64,000 bases of DNA from contig NZ_JAHKPR010000075.1 of the NCBI RefSeq assembly GCF_018860585.1, positions 1 to 64,000 on the forward strand, in the 5' to 3' direction. How positions within the stretch are numbered: position 1 is the first letter of the stretch; every line of letters begins with the position of its first letter. Made by a program: the position numbers and the translations under genes. This DNA is from Colwellia sp. E2M01 (GTDB lineage Bacteria > Pseudomonadota > Gammaproteobacteria > Enterobacterales > Alteromonadaceae). Below are positions 1-8,372 of this stretch, in pieces. The notes under the pieces were generated by a model. The model saw only the letters and a program-made list of their open reading frames with translations. It did not search any database and was not told the origin of the DNA.

Positions 1-82
1 TTTTGTCATATTGAACAATCGAGCCAACCACATCAGGGTGTTGCTTGATGGTTAATGGGTCTACGGTGTTAAAAGTCTTCAT
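1..82 (-). CDS. Partial hypothetical protein (N-terminal 27 codons)
   Basis: An open frame starts at an ATG whose first base is at 82 and runs off the left edge without a stop. The visible protein begins MKTFNTVDPLTIKQHPDVVG. A GGA lies about 10 bases upstream of the ATG. It sits 32 bases downstream of the 480-residue gene on the same strand, so the two are probably co-transcribed. The visible part carries no recognisable motif and I cannot assign a function. A real gene is likely but not certain, because only 27 codons are visible. Confidence 0.5.
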   Translation of the reverse strand, partial: MKTFNTVDPLTIKQHPDVVGSIVQYDK

Positions 83-114
83 GGTTATTTATTCCGTGTT
101 TCAAAATCGTTAGC

Positions 115-1557
115 TTATAAAGCAATACGCACTAAAATGTTATTGTCTTCTAAGTACTTTAAGGTTTGAGGGTTTTTGTCCTGGCTAAAAGTTTCAACCA
201 TGCCTTGGCTAATTTTACCCGTTACAGGGTCAGTATTACGGGTTAAACCATTACCTTGAAATTGTTCATTCGCGCCGTATTTTCTATCTATTCTATGCCT
301 TGCCCTGAAAATATCTTCATCAGCCTCGGTTAATTGCATATCTCGGGAAAATTCACTAAATTCATCTTTATCTTTTAGATTTACTCCATCAGCTTTGGCG
401 ACTTTAACAAGTGCCTCATAGTCTTTTGAATACTGCGGTGTCATACACGCGGTGATAACATCCGCAGGGGTGTCTTCAAGGTCAGCTTTAGCAAAATCAG
501 TTAGGTTGTTATAAGTCGGTATAAAGGTTTTCATATCGCCTTCTGTCGCCGCTTTGTCTGCATCTATCACCAATAAGGTATAGTCTGCTGCTTTGTTATA
601 CGGGATCCCCACTGCACTGGTAATTAATTCAGGATCCTTATCGGCATACTCCAGCTGGCTATACGTTGTTGTCCAGTAGGTTGACTGTTTAGTTTGTGGG
701 TTTACCCAACCCACGGTACCTTCATCTGTAGCGTATTCACTTTCAATGATACGCACTATGTATTTTTCATCTAAGCCCTGTTCAACAATATCAAGTTTAT
801 CGGCAAGGGTGTAAGGTGAGGTAGGTAGTGGTGCTCCGGTACTGCGGGCTATAGCTACAGCTTCAGTAGCTGCTTGCATTCTTGCCTGAACTTCAGCCAT
901 GGTTAATGGTGGTTTGATGGTGCTGTTATTACTTTTGTTGTTTTTATTTTCACTGGCAAGTATTTGTGCAGCACTTGGAGCGGTGTTTGCTCTAGGTTTT
1001 GGTGTGGCATTGGCCACTTCATTATTTAGTGCTTGCGCATTAATAATAGGAATATTACTACTAGCGGCTTTTTGCTTAGCACTTTGTTCAAGTTCATAAC
1101 TGGTTGGTGAACTATACACTGACCTTGGCTCATCCAGCGGAAATATTAATAAGTTACCCGCTTCAAGCTCTTTGGCAATATAAGGGATAAGTGCGCGTTC
1201 ATCATTGTGAAGAGCATAAACACTTTCACCTTTGATATAACTATACAGGTGACTGATAATATTCTGTTCGTTTTTCCATTCATGTAAATTATTTAAGAAT
1301 TGCTCCCCGTAAGTGGCGCAGACTCTTAAGTCCATTTGCGATGGTTTTAAAAAAGGGTCGTTAGGTTTGTCGACAGGTTTACAGGCTAGGTAGCGATATG
1401 AAAAATTGCAAACAAGGTAATGCCCCTTGCTAAAGATGCTTTGACGACCCACGTTGGGGTATGAAAATTCCGTATTCATTTTAGTTTCCGTTGAGTCTAA
1501 CTTATTCAAGTACCGTGATAATACACCTTGTAGTATGAAATTTAAATACTCAATCAT
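115..1557 (-). CDS. Hypothetical modular protein, unknown function
   Basis: A 480-residue protein I do not recognise. It has three visible parts. Residues 1-150 form a mixed region containing several Cys and aromatic residues. Residues about 155-215 form an Ala/Asn/Ser/Pro-rich low-complexity linker. Residues about 245-480 form a polar C-terminal domain with a YWTTTYSQLEYAD stretch, an Arg/Asp-rich segment (RARHRIDRKYG) and an NTDPVTGK segment near the end. No signal peptide or membrane segment is seen. Translation could start at Met1 or at Met27 (MNTEFSYPNVG, first base 1479). The linker-plus-terminal-domain layout resembles effector-type proteins, but that is only an impression. Next to it is another unknown gene on the same strand. 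Confidence 0.7.
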   Translation of the reverse strand: MIEYLNFILQGVLSRYLNKLDSTETKMNTEFSYPNVGRQSIFSKGHYLVCNFSYRYLACKPVDKPNDPFLKPSQMDLRVCATYGEQFLNNLHEWKNEQNIISHLYSYIKGESVYALHNDERALIPYIAKELEAGNLLIFPLDEPRSVYSSPTSYELEQSAKQKAASSNIPIINAQALNNEVANATPKPRANTAPSAAQILASENKNNKSNNSTIKPPLTMAEVQARMQAATEAVAIARSTGAPLPTSPYTLADKLDIVEQGLDEKYIVRIIESEYATDEGTVGWVNPQTKQSTYWTTTYSQLEYADKDPELITSAVGIPYNKAADYTLLVIDADKAATEGDMKTFIPTYNNLTDFAKADLEDTPADVITACMTPQYSKDYEALVKVAKADGVNLKDKDEFSEFSRDMQLTEADEDIFRARHRIDRKYGANEQFQGNGLTRNTDPVTGKISQGMVETFSQDKNPQTLKYLEDNNILVRIAL

Positions 1558-1714
1558 CTAGTGTAAATGTGTTTAGCGTTTAAGTTACTGATGATTACAT
1601 TAGCTTTATCGTGTAACCACTGAAATAATTGTGCAATAAAAGTACTATAAAACTGCAATTAATCCGAAATAAATAGTTCAAATAAGCGTGCTACTTTTGC
1701 TATAAATTAGTGAG

Positions 1715-3508
1715 ATGGACATGTTATTAATGGAAGAAACATACGCAGTAACATTTACGCAATTTATAGTACTTTGTGCAGTAATAATTTATCTAGTTAA
1801 TAAAATTAGAGTTCGTTTAGCGTTATCAAAAGCTAAACACCCTTCACTTAGAGGTCATAGCAAATGGTCTCGTCGGTTGGCCAAATGCGTCAAATTTTTT
1901 GAATATAAAGAAGACAGTTACTTTGCTGTTGATGGCGCGCCAGCGACTATTCAAGAGCAGCGTAAACAGGCTTTTCATCAGTTAAAAGAACGCATGGCAG
2001 CAAACTCCCCGAAAACTATTGCATTTTCATCTAACTTACAGCAAAGCGTATCTGACTTACAATTCACCAGTAAATATCGTGTTCCTTTCCCTTTTCGCAA
2101 TCAGCTACCTAAACCTTTCACCTTAAGTAATATCGTTAAAGAAACGCGAGGTACACAAATTAAAGATTTAGACGGTAACTGGCGATATGACTTGTCTGGC
2201 TCGTATGGTGTGAACGTATTTGGTTATGATTTTTATAAAAGTTGCATGCAAGCTGGTAGCAAGAGTGTTGCTGACTTAGGACCTGTTTTAGGACCTTATC
2301 ACCCAATTATTGCCGAAAATGTTGAGCTGATTAAAAATATATCTGGTCTTGATGAAGTGTCGTTTCACATGTCAGGCACCGAAGCTGTTATGCAAGCGGT
2401 ACGCTTGGCGCGCTACAACACAGGTAAAAAATATTTAGTCCGCTTTTGTGGAGCTTATCATGGCTGGTGGGATGGCGTGCAACCAGGTGTTGGTAATCAG
2501 CGCGATATTAATGACGTTTACACCCTAAACGACCAAAGCGAGCAAACTTTACATGTGTTATCTACCCGTAATGACATTGCTTGTGTACTCATCAACCCGT
2601 TACAGGCTTTTCACCCAAATGCAGATTCGGCCTCAGATGTTGGCTTAATTGGCAGTTTACGCGCCACTAATTTTGACAAAGCGGCTTACAGTACTTGGCT
2701 TAAACGTTTACGTGAAATTTGTACGCAAAAAAATATTGTATTGATTTTCGATGAAGTGTTTACCGGTTTTCGTTTAGGTTATCGCGGCGCACAGCAATAT
2801 TTTGATGTACAAGCCGATATGGTGACTTACGGTAAAACTATTGGTGGTGGTTTGCCAATAGGCGTTGTCGCCAGTAGCCACACTTTAATGAAACGTTATA
2901 AAGACAAGCAACCTGCGCACGTGTCGTTAGCGCGCGGTACTTTTAACTCTCACCCTTCTGTTATGGCGTCGATGAATGAATTTTTAATTCGCATTCAACA
3001 TCCTGATATTCAACAGCAATATGAACAGATTGAATCTGTGTGGGATGAACGTGTTGCCAAGTTTAATGAACGTCTGCAGCAAGCTAACTTACCGCTGAAA
3101 ATAACCAATATGCAAAGCATTTTATCGGTTATATACACTAAACCAAGCCGTTATAACTGGATGTTTCAGTTCTATTTACGAGCCAACAACTTAGAGCTGA
3201 GTTGGATTGGCAGCGGCAGAATGATCATGAGTTTTGATTATACCGATGCAGATTTTGATCAGGTTATTACCCAGTTTATTACTGCAGCAGAAGAAATGGC
3301 CGCTGATGGTTGGTGGTGGCAATCAAGCAACTTAACCAATAAAACCATTAAACAACAGTTCGTATACGACATGGTTTCAGCCTATTCGCCTTTGTTAGCT
3401 AAGTTTTTACCAAGCCCGTTAATGTCGAAGTTGAAAACGGCGGTTAAAACGAGTAGTTCGGTTAACGCAGTCAATATAGCTAAGACAAGCAGCACAATTA
3501 AAGAATAA
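1715..3508 (+). CDS. Membrane-anchored class III aminotransferase (GSA-aminomutase-like)
   Basis: A 597-residue PLP enzyme of aminotransferase class III, the fold that includes glutamate-1-semialdehyde aminomutase and the beta-amination domains of lipopeptide synthases. The N-terminus has one hydrophobic helix (about residues 9-28) followed by a basic stretch, so it is probably tethered to the inner membrane. The fold spans about 125-530. It includes SGTEAVMQAVRLAR (cofactor phosphate region), IFDEVFTGFR with D346, and the PLP lysine K374 in TYGKTIGGGLPIG. At 597 residues it is longer than HemL (about 430). It is first in a cluster with a glycosyltransferase, a Psd paralogue and an Mpo1-like protein, so an amino-lipid or lipid-linked substrate is inferred rather than haem synthesis. 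In-frame ATGs at 1721 and 1730 are alternative starts. Confidence 0.85.
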   Translation: MDMLLMEETYAVTFTQFIVLCAVIIYLVNKIRVRLALSKAKHPSLRGHSKWSRRLAKCVKFFEYKEDSYFAVDGAPATIQEQRKQAFHQLKERMAANSPKTIAFSSNLQQSVSDLQFTSKYRVPFPFRNQLPKPFTLSNIVKETRGTQIKDLDGNWRYDLSGSYGVNVFGYDFYKSCMQAGSKSVADLGPVLGPYHPIIAENVELIKNISGLDEVSFHMSGTEAVMQAVRLARYNTGKKYLVRFCGAYHGWWDGVQPGVGNQRDINDVYTLNDQSEQTLHVLSTRNDIACVLINPLQAFHPNADSASDVGLIGSLRATNFDKAAYSTWLKRLREICTQKNIVLIFDEVFTGFRLGYRGAQQYFDVQADMVTYGKTIGGGLPIGVVASSHTLMKRYKDKQPAHVSLARGTFNSHPSVMASMNEFLIRIQHPDIQQQYEQIESVWDERVAKFNERLQQANLPLKITNMQSILSVIYTKPSRYNWMFQFYLRANNLELSWIGSGRMIMSFDYTDADFDQVITQFITAAEEMAADGWWWQSSNLTNKTIKQQFVYDMVSAYSPLLAKFLPSPLMSKLKTAVKTSSSVNAVNIAKTSSTIKE

Positions 3509-3579
3509 ACGTAACGAACAGCACTACTAATCATACATAAAGGCTAAGCACTCAGGTAACGAGTGAAAAAGGTAAGTTA

Positions 3580-6417
3580 ATGAATAATTCAACTAAATCT
3601 ATATCAGCTGAACAATTTAGTACGCCAGAGATATGTGACTTTCGCTTATCATTAAAAAATGAATTTGACAGTTTTTTAACAACACAAAAAACTAAATACG
3701 CGCCAGAAGACTGTTTAACCGTTGATTTACATTGCCATGATCATAATAGTGATGTGCCGGATGAGTTATGGGGGCGTATTTTACGCTTACCTGAAACCTG
3801 GTTGAAAACTAAAAAGCTGGCGAAATTATTAAAGAAAAACAACTGTGACGTTTTTACCGTTACCAACCATAACAATGCGCGTTCATGTTGGGATCAAATT
3901 GCCAAAGGTGAAGACGTATTGGTTGCCGCAGAATTTACCTGTTACTTCCCAGAATATGATTTGTTTATTCACGTATTAACCTATGGCTTTAGTAAAGACC
4001 AAGAAAATATATTAAACGAGCTACGCAGTGACGTTTATAGCTTTTTAAAATACGCCGCTAAAAATGATATTCCCGTAATACTGCCGCATCCGCTTTATTT
4101 TTATACCCGTAATGAAAAAATAGACATTGGCTTATTTGAAAAATTTGCGGTTATTTTTTCACGCTTTGAAGTATTAAATGGTCAACGTGATTTATGGCAA
4201 AGTGTATTAACACTGAATTGGGCACAAGGTTTAACAAGTGACAAAATTATTGCCTATGCAGCCAAGCATGATCTTAACCCTTATGACTTTGGCGTTGACC
4301 CTTATCAAGACAAAATATTAACCGGTGGCTCAGACGATCACACCGGTATTTTTGCCGGGCAATGTGGCTCAAAGTTATATGTAGAGAATTTGCAGGAGCG
4401 TTTAAAAACTCAAAGCGCCTCGTCACTTGCGCTTGAAGCGATTAAAAAAGGTAATGTTGCGGTATTTGGGCAAGTGGCTGAAAACGAAAAACTCAATATT
4501 GCCTTGCTTGATTACTTCTCACAAGTTGCCACTAAAATTGAAGATCCTGGCTTCTTTCGCATAATGTTACACCGTGGCTCGCCACTCGATAAAGTTGGTT
4601 GTTTTGCGGTAAGTAATATCTTGCTTGAAATGCAAAAGAATAAATATGCAATGAAGTTCTTTGGGTTTATTCACGATGCCATGCAAGGTAAAAAGCCGAG
4701 TAAACTAATCAAATGGAATGTACCGAAGAAATTTCGTTTTTGTATTGAGTACCTTGAACAAATAGCTGAAAGTAAGAAACAATCGCCAGAAGCTTTTGCG
4801 ACAACAGTAAATAACTCGGTTAATGGCTTATTTACTCGTTTAAATGAACATATTGCTGATAGTGTTGAAGGGGTAATGGTTAATAACAAAGGGCCAAAAC
4901 TCGAAAACTTTACCACCGAAGAAATCACTCGAAAATTTGAAATTCCAAGCCAACTTACCGCACTCTTTTTAGGGGGCGGTAAACGACAAGACAACCTCAG
5001 TAACATTAACCTTGAAAAGTTAGTTGATAAAGTTTCTTTCCCGTTTTTAATTACCACTATATTAGCCGCGGCATCGTTAGCGTCTACGCGTGTGTTATAT
5101 CAAAATCGTGTGTTATTAAATGACTTTTCAGAACAAATAGGTAAAAACAGCCATCCTAAACGTGCTTTGTATTTAACCGATACTTTGCGCGATAAAAATG
5201 GTGTGTCTAATTCATTATCAGGAAAACTAGCCGAAGCACAACGCGCTAACTTACCTATCGATTTTCTAGTATGTGACAACAACATAACCCCAGAGCCTCA
5301 CTTATATGTGGTGAAACCTATTACCACTTTTATGGTGAAAAAGTTTGGTGAGCAAGAAATACGTATCCCTGATTTGATGGCGATTGCGCAAATATTTTAC
5401 CAAGGTGGTTACGACCGTATTATTTGTTCTACCGAAGGCCCAATGGCGCTTGTGTCGTTGTTTTTACAGCAAATGTTTAACGTGCCTAATTACTTCTTTA
5501 TGCATACCGACTGGATTGACTTTATTAAACATGGCACAGAATTAAATCAATATGAACGTGATCGTGTACGCCGTTTAATGCGCGCTTTGTATAACCGATA
5601 TGATGGTATTTTTGTCTTAAATAGTGATCACCAGCAATGGCTTAGTAGTCATGAAATGCAGCTTGATGAAGAGAAAATATTTTTAACCGCTCATCACACC
5701 CAAGCGAGAAATCCAAACATAGTTAAACGCAATAAAAGCGACATAGTGTTAGGTGCAACCGATGACACGCCTATTTTATTTATTGCTTGTCGTATCAGTA
5801 AAGAGAAAGGTTTGTTTGACCTACCTGTGATCATCACTAAAGCAAAAGAAAAAATTCCTAACCTAAAATTAGTGATTGCTGGCTCAGGCCCAGCCACAGA
5901 AGAGTTAAAAATTGCCCTTAGTGAAGTTATGCCAGATGCGACCTTTTTAGGGTGGCAAAGTAAAGAGCAAATGGCGGCGCTGTATTTAAGCTTAGATTTA
6001 TTTATTTTCCCATCAAAATTCGACACCTTCGGTAATGTTATTTTAGAGTCTTTTGTTCACGGTATGCCAACACTGGCTTACAACTGCAAAGGCCCGAAAG
6101 ATATTATTGAACACGGAAAAAATGGCTTTTTGTGCGAAACCAAAATAGATATGGCCAATGCAGTGGTTGAGTTTTTTAGTACACCGGCATTACAGAAAAC
6201 TATGCGCGCTAATGCGTTAGTTCGCGCCAGTGAATATCAAGCTGAACCTATTATGGGCACCTTTATGGAGAATGTTGGGTTAGATATACCTGACGGTTAC
6301 AACACAACTAGTAAAGTAGATAATAAGATAGACAACAATATAGAGCGTTTGATTGCCGACATAAGCAAAAAAACGCCTAGTGAAAAAGAGCAGTCGGTGC
6401 AAAGGACGGTTGCTTAG
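3580..6417 (+). CDS. PHP-domain / GT4 glycosyltransferase fusion
   Basis: A 945-residue two-domain protein. The N-terminal half carries a PHP-type metal-dependent phosphoesterase signature: DLHCHDHNSD with H51 and H53, then TVTNHNN, LPHPLYFY and GGSDDHTG, which are the expected metal ligands. The C-terminal part, about 500-900, is a GT-B glycosyltransferase of family GT4. It shows an RISKEKG segment, LVIAGSGP, and the nucleotide-sugar-binding region FDTFGNVILE (D815 to E823), with D in place of the usual first E. No membrane segment is evident. It starts 71 bases after the aminotransferase and stops 1 base before the Psd-like gene. PHP fused to a glycosyltransferase next to lipid enzymes suggests sugar transfer to a lipid headgroup combined with hydrolysis of a phosphate ester. 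The substrate is unknown. Confidence 0.85.
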   Translation: MNNSTKSISAEQFSTPEICDFRLSLKNEFDSFLTTQKTKYAPEDCLTVDLHCHDHNSDVPDELWGRILRLPETWLKTKKLAKLLKKNNCDVFTVTNHNNARSCWDQIAKGEDVLVAAEFTCYFPEYDLFIHVLTYGFSKDQENILNELRSDVYSFLKYAAKNDIPVILPHPLYFYTRNEKIDIGLFEKFAVIFSRFEVLNGQRDLWQSVLTLNWAQGLTSDKIIAYAAKHDLNPYDFGVDPYQDKILTGGSDDHTGIFAGQCGSKLYVENLQERLKTQSASSLALEAIKKGNVAVFGQVAENEKLNIALLDYFSQVATKIEDPGFFRIMLHRGSPLDKVGCFAVSNILLEMQKNKYAMKFFGFIHDAMQGKKPSKLIKWNVPKKFRFCIEYLEQIAESKKQSPEAFATTVNNSVNGLFTRLNEHIADSVEGVMVNNKGPKLENFTTEEITRKFEIPSQLTALFLGGGKRQDNLSNINLEKLVDKVSFPFLITTILAAASLASTRVLYQNRVLLNDFSEQIGKNSHPKRALYLTDTLRDKNGVSNSLSGKLAEAQRANLPIDFLVCDNNITPEPHLYVVKPITTFMVKKFGEQEIRIPDLMAIAQIFYQGGYDRIICSTEGPMALVSLFLQQMFNVPNYFFMHTDWIDFIKHGTELNQYERDRVRRLMRALYNRYDGIFVLNSDHQQWLSSHEMQLDEEKIFLTAHHTQARNPNIVKRNKSDIVLGATDDTPILFIACRISKEKGLFDLPVIITKAKEKIPNLKLVIAGSGPATEELKIALSEVMPDATFLGWQSKEQMAALYLSLDLFIFPSKFDTFGNVILESFVHGMPTLAYNCKGPKDIIEHGKNGFLCETKIDMANAVVEFFSTPALQKTMRANALVRASEYQAEPIMGTFMENVGLDIPDGYNTTSKVDNKIDNNIERLIADISKKTPSEKEQSVQRTVA

Positions 6418-6418
6418 T

Positions 6419-7354
6419 ATGAGTATGGATATGACCAAGAATGAGAAAAGTCGTGAGCTGAGGGTGACTGAGCAAGGAACGTCAAAATTAACAAAAAAAG
6501 AGCAATTAAATTTTTTATTAACTAACCGTATTCCGCGTCGTTATTTAACCTTGTTTATGGGTTGGTTTAGTAAAATAGAACAACCTTGGCTTACTAAGCT
6601 TTCAATAAAAATATGGACAGTGTTTGCAGAGGACTTAAAACTTGAAGACGCTAAAAAGTCTTCATTTAAGAGTTTAAATGAATGTTTTACCCGCGAACTC
6701 AAACCCGGTTTACGTCCAATTGCTAGTGATAACGATATTGTCACTAGCCCATGCGATGCCATTGTTGGCGAGTGTGGTGAAATAGCAGGAAAAACGGTTT
6801 TTCAAGCTAAGGGTTTTCCTTACGAATTAAGTGAATTGATCCCAGATTTTCACCTCAACAATAAATACAAAAACGGTAAGTTTATTACCTTACGCTTAAA
6901 GTCGAGTATGTATCATCGTTTTCATGCTCCGATTGATTGTGATGTAAAAAGCGTTAATTACATTTCAGGCGATACATGGAATGTAAACCCGATCACCTTA
7001 AAGCGCATAGAGCGATTATTTTGTCGTAATGAACGTGCTGTAATTGAGCTTAAAAACAAACCCCAAAGTACCCATAAAAACCATAGCATTACCCTTGTTC
7101 CTGTAGCCGCAGTACTGGTTGCTTGTATGAAATTCAACTTCCTTAAAGAAGCTTTAAACCTTAAATACAAAGGTCCAAACACATTGCATTGTAATGCTTC
7201 ATTTAACAAAGGAGATGAAATGGGCTATTTCGAGCACGGTTCAACGATTATTTTGTTCGCTACAGCTAATTATGAGTTATGTGAAGGCATAACCACAGGC
7301 AAGCGAGTAAATATGGGGGAGGCGTTATTAACAGGGCATAGCGATCAAGATTAA
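6419..7354 (+). CDS. Phosphatidylserine decarboxylase-like protein (Psd paralogue)
   Basis: A 311-residue member of the phosphatidylserine decarboxylase family, pyruvoyl enzymes that cleave themselves at Gly-Ser. The expected elements are present: SPCDAIVGE with D113, HRFHAPIDC with the catalytic His, and GYFEHGST where G274-S275 is the self-cleavage point. The usual motif is LGST; here the first residue is His (H273). I chose ATG 6419 because an AAAGGAC site lies about 11 bases upstream. An upstream GTG at 6380 would overlap the glycosyltransferase gene. It follows that gene by 1 base, implying translational coupling. It may be the housekeeping Psd or a pathway-specific paralogue; the context favours the latter. 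Confidence 0.85.
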   Translation: MSMDMTKNEKSRELRVTEQGTSKLTKKEQLNFLLTNRIPRRYLTLFMGWFSKIEQPWLTKLSIKIWTVFAEDLKLEDAKKSSFKSLNECFTRELKPGLRPIASDNDIVTSPCDAIVGECGEIAGKTVFQAKGFPYELSELIPDFHLNNKYKNGKFITLRLKSSMYHRFHAPIDCDVKSVNYISGDTWNVNPITLKRIERLFCRNERAVIELKNKPQSTHKNHSITLVPVAAVLVACMKFNFLKEALNLKYKGPNTLHCNASFNKGDEMGYFEHGSTIILFATANYELCEGITTGKRVNMGEALLTGHSDQD

Positions 7355-7420
7355 CGTGTCTGAGCCACGTGGCTAAACAGACAAATTTTACTATTTTTAC
7401 TATTACTCAAAGGATGATTT

Positions 7421-8059
7421 ATGACATTTTTAGAAGAATTACAAAAACAACGCTGGGATGACCATAGGTTTTACCATCACAATCGAGTTAATCAATTCTT
7501 ACATTTGTTAAGTGCCTGCTGCTTTGTGGCAAGTTATGTATTAATTTTTTACTCGCCAGTTGCTGCTGCGTTGGTGGGTTGGTTGTTGTCGATGACATTA
7601 CGCCAAACGGGTCATTTCTTTTTTGAGCCAAAAACTTACGATAAAGTAAACGAAGCAACACATGACTATAAAGAAAGCATAAAAGTGGGTTACAACTTAC
7701 AGCGTAAAGTAGTGTTGTTATCTATCTGGGCGGCAGCGCCAGTGGTTTTATATTTTAGCCCAACTTTATTTGGTTTACTTGATGTGACCTCTTCGGTAAC
7801 ACTTGAGCAATACCTGAACCACGTAGCATTATCTTGGTTATTCATTGGTTTTGGCGCGGTTATCTTTCGTACCTTGCACTTGTTCAAATTAATGGGTGTG
7901 CAATCAGGTTGTGTATGGTTTTGTAAAATAGTCACTGACCCATTCCATGATATTAAAATCTACTACAAATCACCGTATTACTTATTAAAAGGTGAAATGT
8001 ACGATGAGATGACTGACTGGTATGAAGAAACACCAAAAGAAACAGTGAAAGCGGCTTAA
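7421..8059 (+). CDS. Mpo1/DUF962-like membrane protein
   Basis: A 212-residue protein with about four hydrophobic segments (roughly 30-65, 95-115, 130-150). The pattern YHHNRVNQFLH near residues 18-28 and RQTGHFFFEPK near 60-75 resembles the conserved His motifs of the DUF962/Mpo1 family. The yeast member of that family is an Fe(II)-dependent dioxygenase acting in alpha-oxidation of 2-hydroxy fatty acids. The assignment rests on motif resemblance and is tentative. It is the last gene of the cluster, 66 bases after the Psd-like gene, and is followed by a strong terminator. If the assignment holds, it could modify or degrade the acyl chain of the lipid handled by its neighbours. Confidence 0.6.
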   Translation: MTFLEELQKQRWDDHRFYHHNRVNQFLHLLSACCFVASYVLIFYSPVAAALVGWLLSMTLRQTGHFFFEPKTYDKVNEATHDYKESIKVGYNLQRKVVLLSIWAAAPVVLYFSPTLFGLLDVTSSVTLEQYLNHVALSWLFIGFGAVIFRTLHLFKLMGVQSGCVWFCKIVTDPFHDIKIYYKSPYYLLKGEMYDEMTDWYEETPKETVKAA

Positions 8060-8103
8060 TTTTAAGTTGTTGAATCTTATATTGTAGAAAGTAGTAAATA
8101 GAC

Positions 8104-8140
8104 AAAACCCCGTTACGAGTTAATCGTAACGGGGTTTTTT
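8104..8140 (+). terminator. Intrinsic terminator of the aminotransferase-to-Mpo1-like cluster
   Basis: A perfect 15-bp stem (8104-8118 with 8124-8138), loop GTTAA, ending in six T. It lies 45 bases after the stop of the Mpo1-like gene. The left arm starts with AAAA, so it could also stop leftward transcripts. Confidence 0.92.
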
Positions 8141-8173
8141 AGTGTGTGCGTTTAAATTCCGCTTACGATTAAT

Positions 8174-8267
8174 CGTCACTCCCGAGGTGTTTGTCGGGAG
8201 TCTAGTTTTTTAGCTTAGTTAAATAACTTAAAACAATGGATCCCCAACAGGACATTTTGGGGATGAC
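8174..8267. repeat. Dispersed two-hairpin intergenic repeat, copy 1
   Basis: A CGTCACTCCCGA...TCGGGAGTC hairpin (8179-8185 with 8194-8200) is followed by an ATCCCCA...TGGGGATGAC hairpin ending at 8267. The outer ends form GTCA...TGAC. Related copies are at 11258, 24486, 56193 and 58041. It lies in the 312-base gap between convergent transcription units, where I see no gene. Confidence 0.7.
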
Positions 8268-8327
8268 AGTGTTTAGTATGAGGATTAATAAGGAGCTGAG
8301 TGATTTAGTTTGAGTGTACTAGCAGAC

Positions 8328-8350
8328 GTAGGCGGGAATTTATTCGCGCT
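8328..8350. repeat. Half copy of the GTAGGCGGGAA palindrome
   Basis: The 22 bases GTAGGCGGGAATTTATTCGC plus GC match one arm of the 46-bp palindrome at 56250-56295. The opposite arm is missing here: only TTATTTATTGC follows. It lies just downstream of recG in that gene's reading direction. Confidence 0.6.
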
Positions 8351-8372
8351 TATTTATTGCATGAAATCACAA

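Noticed and set aside
899-1099. 66-residue plus-strand open frame, hydrophobic
   Set aside because: It is the antisense of the Ala/Asn-rich linker of the 480-residue gene. Leu/Ala bias from the complement explains the hydrophobicity.
1558-1714. tRNA or small RNA in the divergent gap
   Set aside because: No cloverleaf, no terminator, no conserved core; it looks only like an AT-rich promoter region.
6380-6418. Upstream GTG start for the Psd-like gene
   Set aside because: It would overlap the glycosyltransferase by 38 bases. The ATG at 6419 has a good ribosome site and matches the family start better.
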